From an uncultured Burkholderiales bacterium (lineage in GTDB: Bacteria > Pseudomonadota > Gammaproteobacteria > Burkholderiales > Burkholderiaceae_C), in contig CAINMN010000264.1 of assembly GCA_903850735.1 (NCBI GenBank), positions 1 to 49,225 on the forward strand: a DNA stretch of 49,225 nucleotides, given 5' to 3'. The position numbers and the translations under genes were made by a program. Shown here piece after piece: positions 9,776 to 19,080 of this stretch. Each line of letters begins with the position of its first letter. Within the stretch, counting starts at the first letter, position 1. The notes under the pieces are model-generated. The model was not told the origin of the DNA and made no database searches. It worked only from the letters and a program-made list of their open reading frames with translations.

Positions 9776-10753
9776 ATGAAAAAAATACTGACACGCGTGG
9801 CCTTGGCCATCGGTTTGACGGCGATGGCCTCTTCGACTTTTGCCCAAGCGGCCGCCAATTACCCCGCACGCCCCATCAAGATCGTGGTGCCCTTTGCCCC
9901 CGGTGGCACCACCGACATGCTGGCGCGACTGGTTGGCCAAAGGCTCACGCAGTCCTGGGGGCAACCCGTGGTCATCGAAAACAAACCTGGCGCGGGTGCC
10001 ACGCTGGGCGCGGACATCGTGGCGAAATCCGCACCGGATGGCTACACCCTGCTCATGGGCGCTGCGCACCACACCATCGCCCAACAGGTCTACGCCAAAA
10101 TTCCCTACCACTTCGACCGCGACTTCGCGCCCATTACCATGGTGGCCATGGTGCCCAACATGGTGGTGGTCAACAGCGAGGTGCCTGCCAAAAACATTGC
10201 TGAATTCATTGCTCTGGCCAAAACCCAACCCGGCAAGCTCAATTACGGCTCGGCCGGTGCCGGCACGGCCCACCACCTGATTGGTGAAATGTTCAAGCTG
10301 CGCGCCGGCGTGGATCTGGTGCACGTGCCGTACAAAGGCAGTGCGCCGGCCGTGGCCGACTTGCTCAGTGGCCAGGTTCAGTTGATGTTTGACACCGTCA
10401 CCTCCGGCTTGCCGCAAGTCAAAGCCGGCAAACTGCGTGCACTGGCCGTCACCACGGCCAAGCGCTCATCGGCCATGCCCGATGTGCCCTCCTTGTCGGA
10501 AACAGCCTTGCCGGGCTTTGATGTGGGCACCTGGTTTGGCTTGCTGGCGCCAGCTGCCACCCCACCCGCCATCGTGCAAAAGCTCAATGCCGAAATTGTG
10601 AAAATCATCCAGCAACCGGATGTGCGCAAGCAAATGCTGGAGGCTGGCTCGGAGCCCATGGGCAACACCTCGCAACAAATGGCGGCCCAAATCAAGGCCG
10701 AGCTCGAAGCCTTTGAATCCGTGGTCAAGCAAATCAAATTGGTGGTGGAGTGA
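9776..10753 (+). CDS. Bug/TctC-family solute-binding protein
   Basis: YPARPIKIVVPFAPGGTTDMLARL, HVPYKGSAPAVADLLSGQVQLMFDT. Confidence 0.93.
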   Translation: MKKILTRVALAIGLTAMASSTFAQAAANYPARPIKIVVPFAPGGTTDMLARLVGQRLTQSWGQPVVIENKPGAGATLGADIVAKSAPDGYTLLMGAAHHTIAQQVYAKIPYHFDRDFAPITMVAMVPNMVVVNSEVPAKNIAEFIALAKTQPGKLNYGSAGAGTAHHLIGEMFKLRAGVDLVHVPYKGSAPAVADLLSGQVQLMFDTVTSGLPQVKAGKLRALAVTTAKRSSAMPDVPSLSETALPGFDVGTWFGLLAPAATPPAIVQKLNAEIVKIIQQPDVRKQMLEAGSEPMGNTSQQMAAQIKAELEAFESVVKQIKLVVE

Positions 10754-10759
10754 AGCGCC

Positions 10760-11776
10760 ATGGCGGCCATTGAATTCAGCAACCTGGGCCTCAGCGGCCT
10801 GAAAGTTCCTGCCCTGTGGCTGGGCACCATGATGTTTGGCGACCAAACCGATGAGGCCGAAGCGCGCAATATTGTGGATGCCACAAGCGACGCCGGCCTC
10901 AACGCCATCGACACGGCCGACAACTATGCCGGCGGCGAATCGGAGCGCATGGTGGGCCGGCTGATTGCCAAGGACCGGGACCGCTGGATCCTGGCCACCA
11001 AGGTGGCCAATCCCATTGGCCAGGAACCCAACGACCGTGGCTTGTCACGGCGCTGGCTCTTGAAAGAGGTGGACAACAGCCTGCAGCGTTTGCAAACCGA
11101 TTGGATCGATGTGTATTACATGCACCGTGACGACGAAAGCACGCCCATTGAAGAGACCCTGAGCACGTTCGCACGGCTGATCGAGCTGGGCAAAATTCGT
11201 TATTACGGCGTCTCCAACTTCCGCAGCTGGCGCGTGGCGCGCATGGTGGAAACGGCAAGGCACATGGGCATTCCACAACCCATTGTGTGCCAACCGCCCT
11301 ACAGCGCGGTCACACGCCAAATTGAAACCGAGCTGCTGCCCTGCTGCGACCACTATGGCGTGGGCGTGGTAGCCTACAGCCCGTTGGCACGAGGTGTGCT
11401 CACGGGCAAATACAAGCCGGGCGCGGCCCCCGAAGCTGGCAGCCGCGCGGCGCGCGGTGACAAGCGCATCTTGCAAACCGAGTTCCGGCCAGAGTCGCTC
11501 GAAGTGTCGCAAGCACTCTGTGAGCATGCCGCACAGCGTGGCATGAGCCCGACGCAATTCGCCATTGCCTGGGTGCTGAACAACCAACGCATCCAGGGCG
11601 TCATTGGTGGGCCACGCACCCTGGCCCAATGGCAGGACTATCTGGCGGCCATGTCTGTCAAGCTGTCAGCAGAAGATGAAGCCGTGGTGGATCATTGGGT
11701 GCCCCAAGGCTATGCCTCCACCCATGGCTACAACGACCCGCAATACCCGCTCACCGGCCGGATCGCCAAACCCTGA
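10760..11776 (+). CDS. Aldo/keto reductase
   Basis: GLNAIDTADNYAGGESERMVGR, DWIDVYYMHRDDESTPIEETL, YYGVSNF, YSPLARGVLTGKY. Confidence 0.92.
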   Translation: MAAIEFSNLGLSGLKVPALWLGTMMFGDQTDEAEARNIVDATSDAGLNAIDTADNYAGGESERMVGRLIAKDRDRWILATKVANPIGQEPNDRGLSRRWLLKEVDNSLQRLQTDWIDVYYMHRDDESTPIEETLSTFARLIELGKIRYYGVSNFRSWRVARMVETARHMGIPQPIVCQPPYSAVTRQIETELLPCCDHYGVGVVAYSPLARGVLTGKYKPGAAPEAGSRAARGDKRILQTEFRPESLEVSQALCEHAAQRGMSPTQFAIAWVLNNQRIQGVIGGPRTLAQWQDYLAAMSVKLSAEDEAVVDHWVPQGYASTHGYNDPQYPLTGRIAKP

Positions 11777-11781
11777 CCCTT

Positions 11782-11853
11782 GTCATTGCGAGGCCCAAAG
11801 GGCCGCGGCAATCTCACGCCGCAGGGAGATCGCCGCGCAGCGCTGGCGATGAC
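11782..11853. repeat. REP-like palindromic intergenic repeat (GTCATTGCGAGG...GCGGCAATCTC...GAGATCGCCGCG...GCGATGAC)
   Basis: Imperfect dyad between the stops of two convergent genes; contains the mini-hairpin GGCCCaaaGGGCC. Resembles a widely seen proteobacterial REP-type sequence. Confidence 0.75.
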
Positions 11854-11860
11854 GCTGGGG

Positions 11861-12889
11861 TTAGAGGATGCGGCCGTAGCGGTGCAAGGAAAGCAAGCAA
11901 CCCCACAGGGCCAACAACATACCCAAAGCGGCCATGGCACCGGTCACCTCGGTCACCGCACGTTTTTCGAAACGGAAGCGGTGTCCCAGCATGTCATAAA
12001 TTTTGTGCAAATCTTGTGCGCTGCTGGCCCGGAAATACTCGCCTTGCGTTTCGGCGGCCACCTTGTGCAACATGTCTTCTTCCAAGCGAACACGCATAGA
12101 CCGGCCTTGGGCTTGCACAATGGCGCCTTCTGGCGTGCCCACACCCACGGTGTAAATCCGCACCTTGTGTTCCGCCGCCAATTTGGCCATGGCCAACAGG
12201 TCTGGCCCCATGTTGCCCTGGCCATCGCTGAGCAACACAATCGCCATGGAGCGCCCCTGCGGCACTGGGTTGGTGGACGGGGCTGGCTGTGAGGGAACAG
12301 GCTGCGTTGGCGGCTTGGCGGGCTTGCCATCCATCGCCTCGTTGATGATTTTTTGCGCGTCAATGTTGGCACCTGGCAGCAGAGCCTCCAGGGAAATCAA
12401 CACGCCCGTGCCCAGCGCGGAGCCGTATTGCAGTGGCAAATTTTCAAGGGCACGCAGCAAGTCATCGCGTTGATCGGTCGGCGCTTGTGCCAGCGCCGCC
12501 GTGCCAGCGATGGTGACCAAGCCCACCCGCAAACGCGCGGGCTTGTCTTCGATGAAACGCTCAGCTGCCGCTTTGGCGGCCTCGAAACGGCTGGGCTCCA
12601 GGTCTTTGGCGCGCATGCTGCCGGAAATGTCCATGGCCAGCATGACTGTGGCCTCTCGCATGGGCGTGAGCATGACCGCTTGCGGCCGCGCCAAAGCCAG
12701 ACAAAGGCAAGTCAAACCCAGCAAGACCAAGATCAGGGGCGCATGCGACAACCACTTGGCTTTGAACCCAGCAGGCGCAGCGGCGCTTGCGCGTTGCAGC
12801 CGTAGGTAAACCCACAGCAAGATCGGCACAAGTACGCCACTGGCCAGCAAGGGCGGCCACAAAAAATGCACACTGAAAAGATCAGGCAT
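11861..12889 (-). CDS. VWA domain-containing membrane protein (BatA/BatB-like)
   Basis: MIDAS MDISGSMRAKD, two N-terminal TM segments and a C-terminal TM; start MPDLFS at 12889 overlaps the upstream gene by 8 bp. Confidence 0.88.
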   Translation of the reverse strand: MPDLFSVHFLWPPLLASGVLVPILLWVYLRLQRASAAAPAGFKAKWLSHAPLILVLLGLTCLCLALARPQAVMLTPMREATVMLAMDISGSMRAKDLEPSRFEAAKAAAERFIEDKPARLRVGLVTIAGTAALAQAPTDQRDDLLRALENLPLQYGSALGTGVLISLEALLPGANIDAQKIINEAMDGKPAKPPTQPVPSQPAPSTNPVPQGRSMAIVLLSDGQGNMGPDLLAMAKLAAEHKVRIYTVGVGTPEGAIVQAQGRSMRVRLEEDMLHKVAAETQGEYFRASSAQDLHKIYDMLGHRFRFEKRAVTEVTGAMAALGMLLALWGCLLSLHRYGRIL

Positions 12890-13859
12890 GCAAGCTCCTG
12901 CGCTTGCGCAGCGCCACGAACTGCCGCACCGCCAAAGCCAGATCTTCGTCGGTGGCAATGGCCAAGCCATCCATGCCGGCTTGGGTCAGGGCAGCATGAA
13001 AGGCCTCTTCACGCGCCAGCGCAAGGTCGGCATAGCGTTGCCTGAAAGCGGGATCGGAGGTGTCCAGCAGCAACTGTTCGCCGGACTCGGCATCTTCCAG
13101 CCACATCAGGCCAGCTGCGGGCAACTTGGTTTCCAGCGGATCGCTCAAACGCACCGCAATGCCGTCGTGTCGCCGCGCCAGGGCGCTGAGCGCTTGCTCC
13201 CAACCCGGTTCACTGAGAAAGTCCGACAGCACAAACACTTGCGATCGGCGCTTGAGCAAAGATTGGGCTTGGTGCAACCAAGTGCCCAGGGCGGTCTCGT
13301 GGTGAGACGCCTGCAGGGGCACGCGTTTTACGGTGTCCATCAAGTGCAGCAAATGCCGACGCCCCATCCGCGCAGGTACATGGCGAATGGGCGAAGAAGC
13401 CTCCCCTGTCAGGATCAGCGCACCCACGCGGTTGCCGCGGCGCATCAGCATCTGTGCCATCACGCCCACGAAAGACAACATCAAGGCGCGCTTGCTCTGC
13501 CCTTGGGAGCCAAAGCCCATGGAGCCCGTCATGTCCAGCAAAAACCAGGCGCTGACCTCGCGGTCCTCCTGGTGCTCCCGCACATGGGGTACCTGAAGGC
13601 GTGCCGTGACATTCCAGTCGATGTGGCGCACATCGTCATGCGGTTGGTATTCGCGCAGATCGGCAAGGTCCAAGCCTGCGCCACGAAACAGGCTGCGGTG
13701 ATCGCCTTGCAGTGCGCCGTCGAGTCGGCGCAGCACGGTCCACTCGAGTTGTCGTAACAAAGCGTCCATGTCGGCCCGCGCAGGCGCGGTGCCAGACACT
13801 GCCGCCGCCGCAGGCTCTGCCTGCCGCTGACGCTTAAGCTGACGCAGCCATCCGAGCAT
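12882..13859 (-). CDS. DUF58 domain-containing protein
   Basis: DLADLREYQPHDDVRHIDWNVTARLQVPHVREHQEDREVSAWFLLDMTGSM is the typical DUF58 core; start MLGWLRQ at 13859. Confidence 0.9.
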   Translation of the reverse strand: MLGWLRQLKRQRQAEPAAAAVSGTAPARADMDALLRQLEWTVLRRLDGALQGDHRSLFRGAGLDLADLREYQPHDDVRHIDWNVTARLQVPHVREHQEDREVSAWFLLDMTGSMGFGSQGQSKRALMLSFVGVMAQMLMRRGNRVGALILTGEASSPIRHVPARMGRRHLLHLMDTVKRVPLQASHHETALGTWLHQAQSLLKRRSQVFVLSDFLSEPGWEQALSALARRHDGIAVRLSDPLETKLPAAGLMWLEDAESGEQLLLDTSDPAFRQRYADLALAREEAFHAALTQAGMDGLAIATDEDLALAVRQFVALRKRRSLHA

Positions 13860-14880
13860 GAGATTCCAAGGGCTTGTCAGGCACCGGCACGGCTTGCATG
13901 ATGCGCGCAATCAAACTGTCGGGGCTCTGCCCCTCAGACAACGCTTCGTAGGACAACACCAGCCGGTGACGCAACACATCGGGCACCAGGTCCGCCACAT
14001 CTTCGGGCAAGGCGTAATCGCGCCCTCGCAAAAACGCCAGGGCTCTCGCCCCCTCGATCAAGCCGATGGTGGCACGGGGGCTGGCGCCAAAACTTAAAAA
14101 GCGTTTCATGTCCTCCAGCCCATAACGCTCGGGCTGACGCGTGGCCGCCACCAACTTCACCGCATAGTGCACCAGGCCGGGGTCCACATAGCCGCGGCGA
14201 CATTGGGCTTGCAAGGCCATCAACTGCTCTGGCGTGACCACGCCGGTCACTTGCGCCGGCTCACCAATCACACGCTGCACGATCACAAACTCTTCGTCCT
14301 CGGTGGGGTAGTCCACCAGCACCTTCATCATGAAACGGTCCACTTGCGCTTCGGGCAAGGGGTAGGTGCCCTCGGTTTCAATCGGGTTCTGCGTGGCCAT
14401 CACCAGAAACGGCAAGGGCACGCGGTGGGTTTCGCCGGCCAGGGTCACTTGCCGCTCTTGCATCACTTCCAGCAAGGCACTCTGCACTTTGGCGGGCGCG
14501 CGGTTGATTTCATCGGCCAGCAACAGGTTGGCAAACACCGGGCCCAACACGGTGCTGAACTCACTGGTTTTTTGATTGAAGATGCGCGTGCCCACCAAGT
14601 CGGCCGGCAACAGATCAGGGGTGAACTGAATGCGACGGAAGGAGCCGCGCAGTGTTTTGGCCAAGGTGTTCACCGTCAGGGTTTTGGCCAGGCCGGGCAC
14701 GCCCTCGATCAACAAATGGCCCTGTGCCAGCAACGCCACCAGCACGCGTTCCAGAAAAGCATCTTGTCCCACCACCACGCGTTTGACTTCGTACAGCACA
14801 TGCTGCATTTGGGCGGCCGCCTGCGCAGCCGCTGGGTTGGCGTTGGGCTGGCCGCGCCAGACATCGGTGGAAGTGTTCAT
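13834..14880 (-). CDS. MoxR family AAA+ ATPase
   Basis: GVPGLAKTLTVNTLA Walker A, LLLADEINRAPAKVQSALLEVMQE Walker B, MATQNPIETEGTYPLPEAQVDRF. Confidence 0.94.
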   Translation of the reverse strand: MNTSTDVWRGQPNANPAAAQAAAQMQHVLYEVKRVVVGQDAFLERVLVALLAQGHLLIEGVPGLAKTLTVNTLAKTLRGSFRRIQFTPDLLPADLVGTRIFNQKTSEFSTVLGPVFANLLLADEINRAPAKVQSALLEVMQERQVTLAGETHRVPLPFLVMATQNPIETEGTYPLPEAQVDRFMMKVLVDYPTEDEEFVIVQRVIGEPAQVTGVVTPEQLMALQAQCRRGYVDPGLVHYAVKLVAATRQPERYGLEDMKRFLSFGASPRATIGLIEGARALAFLRGRDYALPEDVADLVPDVLRHRLVLSYEALSEGQSPDSLIARIMQAVPVPDKPLESHARMAASA

Positions 14881-14904
14881 GCCATTTCCTTGCTTTGAAA
14901 TTCG

Positions 14905-15795
14905 TTAAAAGGGAGGCATGCCAACGGCCATGCCGGCTTCCTCGATGGTGGTTGCAAAACCAATGCCGATGAAGGTGCGCGCCGAGGTGGGATTGAGGAT
15001 GGCCGTGACAATGCCCACCACCTCACCTGCCAGGTTCACCAAGGGCCCGCCCGAATTGCCAGGGTTGGCCGCCGCATCAAACTGAATCAAGCCCGCCAAG
15101 CGACGGCCCCCTTCGGGCGACAAAAATTCGCGCCCCAAGCCGGACACCACACCCGCCGACACCGAGGGGCCTATGCCATAGGGGAAACCCACGGCCACCA
15201 CACCATCGCCCGGCACCAACTGTCGGGACGACCCCAAGATGGCCGGTTGCAAATCGTCTGGGATTTTTTGCGGCTTGACCACCGCCAGGTCTTTGTCAGG
15301 ATGCACCCCCACCACATGGGCGGGCGACTCCGTGCCGTCGGCAAAGGTCACCACCAAGCGCTTGGCACCCCAGACCACGTGGTAATTGGTGAGAATCGTG
15401 CCGTCATCCTTGATGACCACGCCGGTGCCGACGCCACTCTCTTTGTCCTCGCCTTTGGGTTTTTTGGGATCTGGCTCAAAGCCTTGCACACGCACCACGG
15501 CGCCTTGCACCGCCGCAGCGGCTTTGGCGGTGGGGGAAGGCAAATCTTGTGTGGTCAAGGCATGCAGAACCGCTGCGTCAATGTCTTTTTGGGTCAGCTC
15601 TGGTTTGGCGGGCGTCCAAGCTTCGCGCACCTCAAAAGCCAGCACAGCCACGAGCAAGCCCATCAGGAACATTGCGACCCGGTCCCAACGCCATTTTTTT
15701 TCAGCGCTTGCCCCTTGAGTTGCTTCATCCGCCGCGATGTGACGCTCCGCCTCGCTGGGACGGGGACGTTTGCTGAACACCACGGCGCGTTTCAT
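14905..15795 (-). CDS. S1C trypsin-like serine protease, membrane anchored, no PDZ domain seen
   Basis: Triad contexts ILTNYHVV (His), HPDKDLAVVK (Asp), AANPGNSGGPLVN (Ser); TM segment VAMFLMGLLVAVLAFEV; ends about 30 aa after the protease core. Confidence 0.9.
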   Translation of the reverse strand: MKRAVVFSKRPRPSEAERHIAADEATQGASAEKKWRWDRVAMFLMGLLVAVLAFEVREAWTPAKPELTQKDIDAAVLHALTTQDLPSPTAKAAAAVQGAVVRVQGFEPDPKKPKGEDKESGVGTGVVIKDDGTILTNYHVVWGAKRLVVTFADGTESPAHVVGVHPDKDLAVVKPQKIPDDLQPAILGSSRQLVPGDGVVAVGFPYGIGPSVSAGVVSGLGREFLSPEGGRRLAGLIQFDAAANPGNSGGPLVNLAGEVVGIVTAILNPTSARTFIGIGFATTIEEAGMAVGMPPF

Positions 15796-15861
15796 GAATT
15801 AACCATAACACAGGGTTCAATGGTAAATTGGCGGCAGACTTGATTAACCTTCCAACCTCAC

Positions 15862-16947
15862 ATGCATTTCCTCCAAGCCGAGATGCTTTGGGCCCTGTTG
15901 CTGGCACCTTTGCTGCTGGGCTTTTACCTGTACCTGATTCGCCGGCGTCGGCGCCAGGTGCTGACGTTTTCGTCCTTGCGCCTGATCCATGAGGCCATGG
16001 CCTCCTCTTCGCGCTGGCGCCGTCACTTGCCGCCCGCGCTGGTGTTTTTGGCTTTCGTGCTGGCCTTGCTGGCCATGGCCCGTCCAGTGGCCCGCATCAC
16101 CCTGCCCGCCGATTACATGACCCTGGTCATGGCCATGGATGTGTCGCGCAGCATGCTGGCCACCGATGTCGAGCCCAACCGGATTCAGGCCGCGCAAAAA
16201 GCCGCCAAGGAATTTTTACAAGCCTTGCCTGCAGGCGTGCGGGTGGCCATTGTGTCGTTTGCCGGCACGGCCCAAGTGGTCCAGCATGTGAGCGATCGGC
16301 GCGAGGATTGGGTGGCGGCCATCGACCGCTTTCAATTGCAACGCGGCACGGCCACGGGCAGTGGGTTGTTGATGGCACTGTCCACCCTGCGCCCGGACGC
16401 CCCGATCCAACTCGAGAGCACCTTGTATGGCGGTGCCTCACAACGTGGCCTTGCTGAGTCCCAAGGCCAAAGCCTGGAAGACCGGCGCAAAAGCGCACCG
16501 CCCAAAGAAATCGTCCCGGTGCCGCCAGGCTCCTACACCGGCGGCGCCATTGTGCTGCTGTCCGATGGTCGCCGCACCACGGGGCCCGACCCCCTCGAAG
16601 CCGCCAAGCTGGCCGCCAACTTGGGGGTTCGGGTGTACACCGTGGGCTTTGGCACCCCCAACGGCTTCATTCCAGGCTATGAGGGCTATTCATTCTTCAC
16701 GCAAGTGGATGAGGAAACCCTGAAGGCTGTTGCGAAAGTCACAGAGGCCGAATACTTCAAGGCCGGCACGGCCAATGAATTGAAAAAGGTCTACGAGCAT
16801 CTTTCCAGCCAGTTCACGCTGGAGCGCAAAGACACCGAAGTCAGCGTGGTGATGGCGGGCGTCGCCTTGCTTCTGTTGTTGCTGGCGCTGGCTTTGTCTG
16901 TGCGATGGTTTCGCGCTGGCGCCCCCAAGCTGGTGACTTCGCCCTGA
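15862..16947 (+). CDS. VWA domain-containing membrane protein (BatA/BatB-like), divergent paralogue
   Basis: MIDAS MDVSRSMLATD, two N-terminal TM segments, C-terminal TM VVMAGVALLLLLLALAL. Confidence 0.9.
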   Translation: MHFLQAEMLWALLLAPLLLGFYLYLIRRRRRQVLTFSSLRLIHEAMASSSRWRRHLPPALVFLAFVLALLAMARPVARITLPADYMTLVMAMDVSRSMLATDVEPNRIQAAQKAAKEFLQALPAGVRVAIVSFAGTAQVVQHVSDRREDWVAAIDRFQLQRGTATGSGLLMALSTLRPDAPIQLESTLYGGASQRGLAESQGQSLEDRRKSAPPKEIVPVPPGSYTGGAIVLLSDGRRTTGPDPLEAAKLAANLGVRVYTVGFGTPNGFIPGYEGYSFFTQVDEETLKAVAKVTEAEYFKAGTANELKKVYEHLSSQFTLERKDTEVSVVMAGVALLLLLLALALSVRWFRAGAPKLVTSP

Positions 16948-16951
16948 CGTT

Positions 16952-17914
16952 TCAAATCATGGAGACTTTGCGCTCGCGCCCACGGTGCGGGCCGTCATGG
17001 GGATTCGAAATGGCCTGACGCAAGACCGCACGGTAGCCCTGCACCACTTCCATGCGGTCGCGCAGGCCGCGCGCGCACAGCAGGCGATGCGCCGCAGGCA
17101 GTTTCCAGCAAGGCGTGACCACCAGAAGGTGGTGCTCCAGGTGGTAGTTCACCCAATAAGGCGCCAGGATGGCGCGCATGGCCAGGTTGGTCAGGGTGGT
17201 GCGGGTGTTGCGCAAAGGGTCGTCGTTGTCGGGCACCACCGCATGCTCTGCAATGTTGCGAATGCGGCTGATGACCTGGTACCAGGTCATGAGCGGCAGC
17301 AGCCACAACGTGAAGAAAAGCTCAGGGTAGCCCACAGCCCACAGCAGCAGCAGCAACAGGCTGTTGGCCACCAAAAAATGGCCATCGACCCGCCACAGCC
17401 GGGCCCAACGTTCAGCTGTGGTGCCCTCGCCCATGTTGTAGCGAAAGCCTTCCAGGCGGCGCTGGTAAGCCGTGACGCCGAAAAAGTCGCGCAGCATCTT
17501 GCGCACAAAGCTTTTCTGGCTGATGGGAAAGGGTGCAGACAGAACCCAATCGGGATCGTCCTTTTGCTGGGTGTGGCGGTGATGCTGAAGGTGGTAGGGG
17601 CGGTACAAGGCCAGGCTGGCCCCCACCGGCGAGCCGCAAAGGTAAAAGCCAATCCAGTCGTTCAAGCGGGTGTTTTTGAACAACAAGCGGTGGGCAGCAT
17701 CGTGCATCAGAATGGCCAAGCCGAGTTGACGACCGCCAATCAGGACGACGGCCAGCAAAAAAGTGAGGGGATTGGGCCAAGCCACAAAAACGGCCATGGC
17801 CAAAAAGATGGTGAGCCAGGCATGGAGCACGAGGTAAAAGCCCATGCCATTGGAGCGTGCGCGAAGCGCTTGGTCTTCTTCGGCTGTGAGCCAGCCTTTT
17901 GCTCCGACATCCAT
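16952..17914 (-). CDS. Fatty acid desaturase family protein
   Basis: Histidine boxes HDAAH, HLQHHRHTQ, NYHLEHHLL plus several hydrophobic segments. Confidence 0.9.
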   Translation of the reverse strand: MDVGAKGWLTAEEDQALRARSNGMGFYLVLHAWLTIFLAMAVFVAWPNPLTFLLAVVLIGGRQLGLAILMHDAAHRLLFKNTRLNDWIGFYLCGSPVGASLALYRPYHLQHHRHTQQKDDPDWVLSAPFPISQKSFVRKMLRDFFGVTAYQRRLEGFRYNMGEGTTAERWARLWRVDGHFLVANSLLLLLLWAVGYPELFFTLWLLPLMTWYQVISRIRNIAEHAVVPDNDDPLRNTRTTLTNLAMRAILAPYWVNYHLEHHLLVVTPCWKLPAAHRLLCARGLRDRMEVVQGYRAVLRQAISNPHDGPHRGRERKVSMI

Positions 17915-18028
17915 GGCGAACCTTTGATTGACATCCCAAGATGAACCGGATGTTAGCTTGCCACGGATGGGCTGAAAAGTTCAGCCTGTCACCTTTGGGT
18001 GACGATGGGGATGAAAAACGCGCTTAAA

Positions 18029-18238
18029 TTAGGCCTTTAGTGCTCTCACGCCTGAGTAAATGCGGGCAGCCGGGCGGTGCTTTTGCTCGTATTCCTGGGC
18101 CATGAGGGCGCGAATTCGATTGAAGCTGGCCTTGATTTGGCTGACTTCGTCGTTCATTTGCTGCAAACACTGGTCCATGCCGTTGCGGGCGGGCGCCGGC
18201 TGGGTGGCTTTCTTTTCCATGCGGTTTTCTCCATACAT
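18029..18238 (-). CDS. Small hypothetical protein (~62-69 aa, coiled-coil-like)
   Basis: Open frame with MYGENRMEKKATQPAPARNGMDQCLQQMNDEVSQIKASFNRIRALMAQEYEQKHRPAARIYSGVRALKA; occupies an otherwise empty interval. Start may be 18220. Confidence 0.45.
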   Translation of the reverse strand: MYGENRMEKKATQPAPARNGMDQCLQQMNDEVSQIKASFNRIRALMAQEYEQKHRPAARIYSGVRALKA

Positions 18239-18296
18239 GATGAAGACACAACGCACCCAGCCAGAAATTGGTGGACAGGTTTTATAAAAAAAATAA

Positions 18297-19061
18297 CTAA
18301 ATCGTGACACCCCCGTCAATGACCAGACTTTGGCCGGTCATGAAGGACCCCGCCTGAGAGGCCAAAAACACCGCCGCGCCCGCAATTTCATCGGGTTCGC
18401 CAATGCGCCGCAGGGGGGTGGTCGCATTGCGCTCCTTGAGCATGGCCGGGTCATCCCACAGCGCTTTGGCAAAGTCGGTCTTGATCAACCCCGGGGCAAT
18501 GCAGTTGACGCGGATGTTGTGCGGCCCGTATTCGACCGCCAGGTTGCGTGCCAGCTGCATGTCGGCGGCTTTGCTGATGCAATAGGCGCCAATCACGGAA
18601 GAGCCGCGCAAGCCGCCAATAGAAGAGACGATGATGATCGAGCCCGCGCGGCGCTCTTTCATTTCAGGCACGGTCAAATTGATCAGCCAATGGTTGGCCA
18701 CAATGTTGTTGTCCAGAATTTTGCGGAATTGGTCGTCGCCAATGCCCGCCATCGGCCCGTAGTAAGGGTTGCTGGCCGCGTTGCACACCACAATGTCGAT
18801 GCGCCCCCAGTGGCGGCGGGTCTCGGACACCAGCTTCTCGAGGTCCGCCTTGGCCGAGATGTTGGCGGGTATCGCAATGGCCCGGCCCGGCCCGTGCTTG
18901 GCCTCAATGGCTTTCACCACCTCGTTGCATGCCTCCGCCTTGCGGGAAGAAATCACCACACGTGCGCCGTGCTCGGCCATGCGCTCGGCGATGGCGCGGC
19001 CGATGCCGCGCGACGATCCGGTGATCACGGCCACTTGGCCTGTCAGGTCAAACAAAGTCAT
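18297..19061 (-). CDS. SDR family oxidoreductase
   Basis: VITGSSRGIGRAIAERMAEHG, SSIGG, YCISKAA, GGVTI C-terminus. Confidence 0.92.
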   Translation of the reverse strand: MTLFDLTGQVAVITGSSRGIGRAIAERMAEHGARVVISSRKAEACNEVVKAIEAKHGPGRAIAIPANISAKADLEKLVSETRRHWGRIDIVVCNAASNPYYGPMAGIGDDQFRKILDNNIVANHWLINLTVPEMKERRAGSIIIVSSIGGLRGSSVIGAYCISKAADMQLARNLAVEYGPHNIRVNCIAPGLIKTDFAKALWDDPAMLKERNATTPLRRIGEPDEIAGAAVFLASQAGSFMTGQSLVIDGGVTI

Positions 19062-19080
19062 GGAGTCTCCTTTTTGTGTG

